Shown here one piece after another: positions 4,380 through 8,443 of a DNA stretch of 8,443 nucleotides (positions are counted from its first letter, which is position 1; each line of letters starts with the position of its first letter). Location of the stretch: contig DATEMK010000354.1 of the NCBI GenBank assembly GCA_035275625.1, positions 1 to 8,443 of the forward strand. Direction: 5' to 3'. The notes beneath the pieces are model-generated. The model was not told the DNA's origin. It searched no databases and was given only the letters and a program-made list of their open reading frames with translations. This stretch comes from DATEMK01 sp035275625 (GTDB lineage: Bacteria; Bacteroidota; Bacteroidia; AKYH767-A; OLB10). Position numbers and translations under genes: made by a program.

Positions 4380-6473
4380 ATGAACAAAGAACCGTTGATG
4401 CTGATAAACCGTGAAATCAGCTGGCTGTCTTTTAATGAAAGGGTATTGCAGGAAGCCAATGATCCCGGGGTGCCGTTAATTGAACGGATGCGGTTCCTGG
4501 GAATTTTTTCGAGCAACCGTGATGAATTTTTTCGTGTGCGTGTGGCTACTTTAAGGCGCATGCAAAAAATCGGGGGCAAAGTAAAAAACATTCTTGGCGA
4601 AGATCCGAAAATGCTGCTCAATAAAATTCTTGCAAAAACCTCGGAGCAGCAGGACCGTTTTGAAGACGCTTATCAAACCATTCTCAAAGAGCTGGAGCTG
4701 CATAATATTTTTATGATCAATGAAAAGCAGCTCACTGAAGACCAGGGCCAGTTTGTGCGCGAATATTTTCATGAGCATGTTTTTCCTGCATTGGTCCCCA
4801 TCATGCTTGACCAGGCTCCGCAATTTCCGTGGCTCAAAGACCGGGCGATATATCTCGCCATTAAATTGAACAGGATTGACAAAAAAAATAAATATGCTTT
4901 GGTTGAAATTCCTACCGATAAAATTTCGCGGTTCCTGGTTTTGCCAAAAGAAAATAAATACATCATGCTGCTGGATGATGTGATCCGTTATTGCCTGCGC
5001 GATATTTTTTACAGCTTTAACTTTGAAACCGCTGAAGCCTATACGATAAAGCTGACGCGTGATGCAGAGCTGGATATTGAACAGGATGTTTCAAAAAGCC
5101 TGGTGAAAAAAATTTCAGAAAGCATTAAGCGCAGAAAAAAAGGCGACCCTGTGCGACTGGAATATGATGAAACGATTGCTCCCGATATTTTAAAATTTAT
5201 CACCAAAAGATTGCGGTTTCTCCGCGATGAAAATACCGTCAGTGGCGGACGCTACCATAATTTTATTGATTTCATAAATTTTCCCAACATCGGCAAAAGC
5301 GAATTGAAATATAAATTTCCTCCCGCTTTGTCGCATCCTGACCTGAAAAAAGACCACAGCATTTTAAAAGTCATCCGCAGAAAAGATATTTTGCTGACCT
5401 ATCCTTACCAGTCGTTCCATCACATCATTGATGTATTGCGCGAAGCTTCGATTGATCCGAAAGTAAAATCCATTTCCATTACACTTTACCGTGTGGCAAG
5501 AAATTCAAACATTGTAAATGCGCTGATCAATGCGGTGAAAAACGGGAAGCAGGTAACAGCGGTGGTGGAATTGCAGGCGCGTTTTGATGAAGAGCGGAAT
5601 ATTTATTGGTCGAACCGGCTGCAGGAGGAAGGCGCAAAAGTTATTTACGGTGTGCCCGGATTAAAAGTACACACAAAATTATTTTTGATCACGAGAGAAG
5701 AAAACGGGCACAACCATTATTATGCACATCTCGGAACCGGAAATTTTAATGAAGACACTGCAAAAGTATATTGCGACCACAGCCTGCTGACTTACGACAA
5801 AAGAATTACACAGGACGTTGCACAGATTTTTAATTTTTATACGGACAATTATAAAACAGGTCATTATAACCATTTGCTGGTTGCGCCTTTTTTTATGCGA
5901 AAAAAATTAGTTTCATTAATTGAAAAAGAAATTAAACATGCGCGGGAAGGAAAAGAAGCATGGCTTTTTTTAAAGATGAACAGCCTGGTGGATGAAGAAC
6001 TCGTTTCAAAAATATATGAAGCAAGCCGTTGCGGAGTAAAAGTAAGATTGATCATAAGAGGAATTTGCGCCCTGGTTCCCGGTGTGGCAGGCATCAGTGA
6101 AAATATTGAAGCCATCAGCATAGTTGACAAATACCTTGAGCACAGCCGCGTTTTTATTTTCTGTAATAAAGGAGAAGAAAAATATTTTTTCGCTTCCGCT
6201 GATATGATGTCACGCAATCTTGATTTCCGTTCCGAAGTCGTGGTTCCGGTTTTTGACAAAGGCATTCAAAAAGAGCTGAAAGATATTCTCGAAATACAGT
6301 GGCGTGATAATGTAAAGGCACGGATGATTAACGAAAAGCAGGATAACATTTACCGGACTACAGAATCAAAAACAAAAGTGCGTGCACAGGATGATATTTA
6401 TAAATATCTTAAAAAAGAAAAAGTAGCTTTGCAAACAGAAAACAAACAATTAGATGAGATTCGCCTCAATTGA
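4380..6473 (+). CDS. ppk1: Polyphosphate kinase 1 (PPK1)
   Basis: Makes long-chain inorganic polyphosphate from ATP, reversibly. The protein is 697 aa, close to the 688 aa of E. coli PPK. The N-terminal domain begins with REISWLSFNERVLQEA (11-26) and holds the nucleotide-binding segment SSNRDEFFRVRVA (44-56). Two phospholipase-D-like C domains carry the active site. His431 in GLKVHTKLFLI corresponds to E. coli His435, the autophosphorylated residue, and His588 in YLEHSRVFIF corresponds to His592. Arg371 (TLYRVARNSN) and Arg401 (LQARFDEERN) correspond to Arg375 and Arg405, which position phosphate and magnesium. All four are present, so the enzyme should be active. An AGAGG sequence sits 4 nt before the ATG, one of the few good ribosome sites here. 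It lies between the lysine-rich gene (26-nt gap) and ppx (20-nt overlap). Confidence 0.99.
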   Translation: MNKEPLMLINREISWLSFNERVLQEANDPGVPLIERMRFLGIFSSNRDEFFRVRVATLRRMQKIGGKVKNILGEDPKMLLNKILAKTSEQQDRFEDAYQTILKELELHNIFMINEKQLTEDQGQFVREYFHEHVFPALVPIMLDQAPQFPWLKDRAIYLAIKLNRIDKKNKYALVEIPTDKISRFLVLPKENKYIMLLDDVIRYCLRDIFYSFNFETAEAYTIKLTRDAELDIEQDVSKSLVKKISESIKRRKKGDPVRLEYDETIAPDILKFITKRLRFLRDENTVSGGRYHNFIDFINFPNIGKSELKYKFPPALSHPDLKKDHSILKVIRRKDILLTYPYQSFHHIIDVLREASIDPKVKSISITLYRVARNSNIVNALINAVKNGKQVTAVVELQARFDEERNIYWSNRLQEEGAKVIYGVPGLKVHTKLFLITREENGHNHYYAHLGTGNFNEDTAKVYCDHSLLTYDKRITQDVAQIFNFYTDNYKTGHYNHLLVAPFFMRKKLVSLIEKEIKHAREGKEAWLFLKMNSLVDEELVSKIYEASRCGVKVRLIIRGICALVPGVAGISENIEAISIVDKYLEHSRVFIFCNKGEEKYFFASADMMSRNLDFRSEVVVPVFDKGIQKELKDILEIQWRDNVKARMINEKQDNIYRTTESKTKVRAQDDIYKYLKKEKVALQTENKQLDEIRLN

Positions 6474-7356
6474 CATTGGCTCCAACGCTGTACGATTGCT
6501 TTTATGCAATGTAATTGAAGACAGCAGCAACACGCACTTCAAAAAAAATGAACTCATCCGCATGCCCATCCGCCTCGGAGATGATGCATTTTTGCTGAAG
6601 AAAATAGCGGAGGAAAAAATAAAAAAACTGGTGGATACGATGAGGGCATTTAAATACCTCATCAAAGTTTTTGATGCCGTGAGTTATCGCGCCTGCGCCA
6701 CATCTGCCATGCGCGATGCTGAAAACGGAAGCGAAATTATTGAGCGCATACAAAAAGAAGCAGGCATACAGGTTGAAATCATTGACGGAAAAACAGAAGC
6801 AGAAATCATTTATTCAAATCATATTGCCGAGCATCTTGAACACGGCCATTCTTATCTTTACATTGATGTAGGCGGAGGAAGCACACAGCTTACTTTGTTT
6901 TCAGGAGACAAAATTGTTTTTTCGCAATCCTTTAATGTAGGAACCATTCGTTTTCTTCATGACACGGTTTCAAAAGAGTACTGGAGTTTTTTTAAAGATA
7001 AAATAAAAGAAATTACTCAAAATGCGCATCCGCTTACGGCTATTGGTTCCGGTGGAAATATTAATAAGCTTTTTAAAATGCTCCGCAAAAAAGATAATAA
7101 GCCGGTATATTATGACAAGCTGAAAGAGCTCCATGAATACATCAGCGGCTTCAGCGTTTTAGAACGGACAACTGTATTAGGCCTGAATCCTGACCGTGCG
7201 GATGTGATAGTTCCTGCCGCAAAAATTTTTCTTGCCGTGATGAAAAACGGGGGAATTGAAGAAATGATTGTTCCGCAAATTGGCTTGTCAGACGGTATTG
7301 TGCATTTGCTTTACGAAGAATACAAAGCAAAAAATGCAGAAAAAGTAAATGCCTGA
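6454..7356 (+). CDS. ppx: Ppx/GppA-family exopolyphosphatase, short form
   Basis: Releases terminal phosphate from polyphosphate, or pppGpp 5'-phosphate in GppA-type members. At 300 aa it consists of the two ASKHA domains only and lacks the C-terminal HD-like region of the 513-aa E. coli PPX; short forms like this are common. Phosphate motif 1 is ASIDIGSNAVRLLL (4-17). RACATSAMRDAENG is at 79-92. The catalytic glutamate is probably Glu115 in DGKTEAEIIYSN (E. coli Glu121). Phosphate motif 2 is DVGGGSTQLTLF (138-149), and IGSGGNINKL (197-206) and GLSDGIVHLL (277-286) follow. Its ATG lies inside the end of ppk1 in another frame with 20 nt shared, so translation is probably coupled. Making and degrading enzymes from one message suggests tightly balanced polyphosphate turnover. 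The choice between polyphosphate and pppGpp cannot be settled from sequence, but the neighbour favours polyphosphate. Confidence 0.95.
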   Translation: MRFASIDIGSNAVRLLLCNVIEDSSNTHFKKNELIRMPIRLGDDAFLLKKIAEEKIKKLVDTMRAFKYLIKVFDAVSYRACATSAMRDAENGSEIIERIQKEAGIQVEIIDGKTEAEIIYSNHIAEHLEHGHSYLYIDVGGGSTQLTLFSGDKIVFSQSFNVGTIRFLHDTVSKEYWSFFKDKIKEITQNAHPLTAIGSGGNINKLFKMLRKKDNKPVYYDKLKELHEYISGFSVLERTTVLGLNPDRADVIVPAAKIFLAVMKNGGIEEMIVPQIGLSDGIVHLLYEEYKAKNAEKVNA

Positions 7357-7414
7357 TTTTTTACTTTTAACATAATCATATTTTTTACTTCATACTGATT
7401 TAAAATTGGCAAAA

Positions 7415-7422
7415 TAGATTTG
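7415..7422 (+). promoter_or_regulatory. Candidate -7 element before the sulfotransferase-like gene
   Basis: TAGATTTG matches TAnnTTTG and lies 16 nt before the ATG, giving a very short leader. No clear -33 TTTG is present at the usual distance. The 82-nt gap after ppx makes a separate transcript reasonable. Confidence 0.35.
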
Positions 7423-7438
7423 AAAAAATCTTACAGCC

Positions 7439-8191
7439 ATGATTGTTTCAGAAAAGAAAAAGAACCTGCAAATTGTTTTTATTTCGCACGAACAAAATGA
7501 AGACCCCGGTTACCTTGTTAACCTGCTGAAAAGGCATCCTGAAATTTGTGTATTTGACGGGACAGATTTGCTCATTGACAACCTGCTCAAATTTCCAAAA
7601 GCATCATTCGGAATCCATAATACTGTTTTTTTTGAATTGCTTTTTGAACTGATAAATGATAAACGGTTTCTTACCTCTGAGTTTACTCCTGCCGTATTTG
7701 AAGAAGTCAGCAAAGGCAAAAATTGTTACGAAGCATTTTTAAAGCTCATGCAGCTTTATTGCAATAAAACAAAGCCTTCAGCCGTGATACTTGCTTATAC
7801 GTTTCCCCGGCCGGTAACTTTCAAAGAACTGTTCAGCAATTATATCGTGAGCGATTTGTGCGCCAAATATATTCACCAGTTCAAAGATGTGTTTTTAAAT
7901 GATGAATACGTTCTTGAAAATTCTCCTGATAACATCCTTTCTTCCATCTGCAACGGCATACTGCAGGTAAAGCAAAAAGATTTTGTGAGTAATTATGAAT
8001 ATGAATACAAACGGTTATTCAGGTTTTTAAATTCTTCTGCATCCGAAGTTCCACAACCGGAAAAGAAAAAGAAAAAACTTTATAAAAAATCAGCAAAGCT
8101 GGCAGAGGTTCAAAATTCATGGTTCAGGCAAATTGTTTCAGAAAATGAAAACAAGGCGGAGAAGGTATTTATTGGAAAAACATATTTATAA
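7439..8191 (+). CDS. Divergent sulfotransferase-like protein of unknown function
   Basis: A 250-aa protein with no signal peptide or membrane segment. I do not recognise a close family, but the order of elements resembles sulfotransferases. A first beta strand IVFISHE (12-18) is followed by YLVNLLKRHPEICVFDGTDLL (25-45), like the LLxxHPEI helix and strand that follow the PAPS-binding loop. FLKLMQLYCNKTKPSAVILAY (100-120) resembles the region ahead of the second conserved segment. NDEYVLENSPDNILSSICNGIL (154-175) and YKRLFRFLN (190-198) resemble the late YEDL..P...L..IC.FL segment. The cofactor loop itself (normally GxxRSGTT) reads HEQNEDPG and has lost the glycine, arginine and hydroxyl residues, so PAPS-dependent activity is doubtful. 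Residues 208-220 form a lysine run (EKKKKKLYKKSAK). The fold call is tentative; the coding call is firm from length and context. Confidence 0.8.
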   Translation: MIVSEKKKNLQIVFISHEQNEDPGYLVNLLKRHPEICVFDGTDLLIDNLLKFPKASFGIHNTVFFELLFELINDKRFLTSEFTPAVFEEVSKGKNCYEAFLKLMQLYCNKTKPSAVILAYTFPRPVTFKELFSNYIVSDLCAKYIHQFKDVFLNDEYVLENSPDNILSSICNGILQVKQKDFVSNYEYEYKRLFRFLNSSASEVPQPEKKKKKLYKKSAKLAEVQNSWFRQIVSENENKAEKVFIGKTYL

Positions 8192-8262
8192 TTGAATTCC
8201 AGGCCTGTTTTTATCGCATTGATCCCTGCAATATTAAATTAATGTTAAGTTATTAACAGCTA

Positions 8263-8295
8263 CTTGGTTTTCACCGCAACATTTACCTAAATTTG
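8263..8295 (+). promoter_or_regulatory. Candidate Bacteroidota promoter of the gene at the right edge
   Basis: TAAATTTG (8288-8295) matches TAnnTTTG exactly, and CTTG (8263-8266), one base off the -33 TTTG, lies 21 bp upstream. The predicted start site leaves a leader of about 20 nt before the ATG at 8321. Among the promoters in this window, this one and that of HU have the best spacing. Confidence 0.5.
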
Positions 8296-8320
8296 AGTTG
8301 CTCTTTAAACTCCAAGACCC

Positions 8321-8443
8321 ATGGTACATCTCGAAAAAAGCTGGCTGCCCCCGATAGCCGGAAGAAAAAAGTTCTTCTCTTCAGCATTTTATCACAAACT
8401 TTCACAGGAGCTTGACAAAAAGAAATATGATATAGTTTACGAA
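8321..8443 (+). CDS. Partial gene, 5' end only, unknown product
   Basis: An ATG opens a frame of 41 codons that runs off the window without a stop. The translation begins MVHLEKSWLPPIAGRKKFFS and ends QELDKKKYDIVYE. The segment ...KKYDIVYE resembles the early strand of GT-B glycosyltransferases (xxYDIVH), but that is too short to rely on. A good promoter motif sits just upstream (8263-8295), which supports the start. Product unknown. Confidence 0.6.
   Translation, partial: MVHLEKSWLPPIAGRKKFFSSAFYHKLSQELDKKKYDIVYE

Noticed and set aside
5864..6265. 133-codon open frame antisense to ppk1
   Set aside because: It lies wholly opposite a strongly conserved part of ppk1 and shows no recognisable features; a codon-bias shadow.
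8202..8209. CAGGCCTG plus T run as a terminator after the sulfotransferase-like gene
   Set aside because: The palindrome has no loop and a 4-bp half-stem, so it cannot form a usable hairpin.

Overview
The window looks like a chromosomal segment from a member of the Bacteroidota, probably an environmental lineage. It is AT-rich, has few strong Shine-Dalgarno sites, and carries several copies of the Bacteroidota -7 promoter motif TAnnTTTG just upstream of genes. It also has an HU protein of the Bacteroidota type and a short, single-module Ppx/GppA exopolyphosphatase. No rRNA, tRNA or CRISPR array was seen.

Left part (1-3052, minus strand). Reading leftwards, the order is a polytopic GT-C-like membrane glycosyltransferase (551 aa), an HU-family DNA-binding protein (106 aa) and a membrane-anchored TPR protein (277 aa). 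The three gene ends carry degenerate 7-bp tandem repeats, and two of these fold into long imperfect hairpins. One hairpin contains the stop codon of the glycosyltransferase and ends at the HU promoter, so it probably works as a terminator.

Middle part (3053-4077). This gap of about 1 kb looks like accessory DNA. From left to right it holds a degenerate array of eight 21-bp units (3160-3327), a possible IS1-like element end (GGTAGTGG..., 3333), a 57-aa DUF2158/YodC-like gene (3478-3651, minus) and a rho-independent terminator facing plus (3670-3700). Then come the last ~31 codons of an IS1-type transposase (3719-3811, minus), a perfect 18-bp inverted repeat (3846-3911) and a second GGTAGTGG-type end (3938). 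I read it as the wreck of one or more insertion sequences, with a small gene possibly carried as a passenger.

Right part (3968-8443, plus strand). A candidate promoter at 3968 precedes an apparent polyphosphate operon: a very lysine-rich 91-aa protein, then ppk1 (polyphosphate kinase, all four active-site residues checked are present), then ppx (exopolyphosphatase), which overlaps ppk1 by 20 nt. The kinase makes polyphosphate and the exopolyphosphatase degrades it. The lysine-rich protein could plausibly bind the polyanion, which is my inference. Next is a 250-aa protein that resembles a sulfotransferase with an eroded cofactor loop, and then the start of another gene that runs off the right edge. 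Both have their own candidate promoter.
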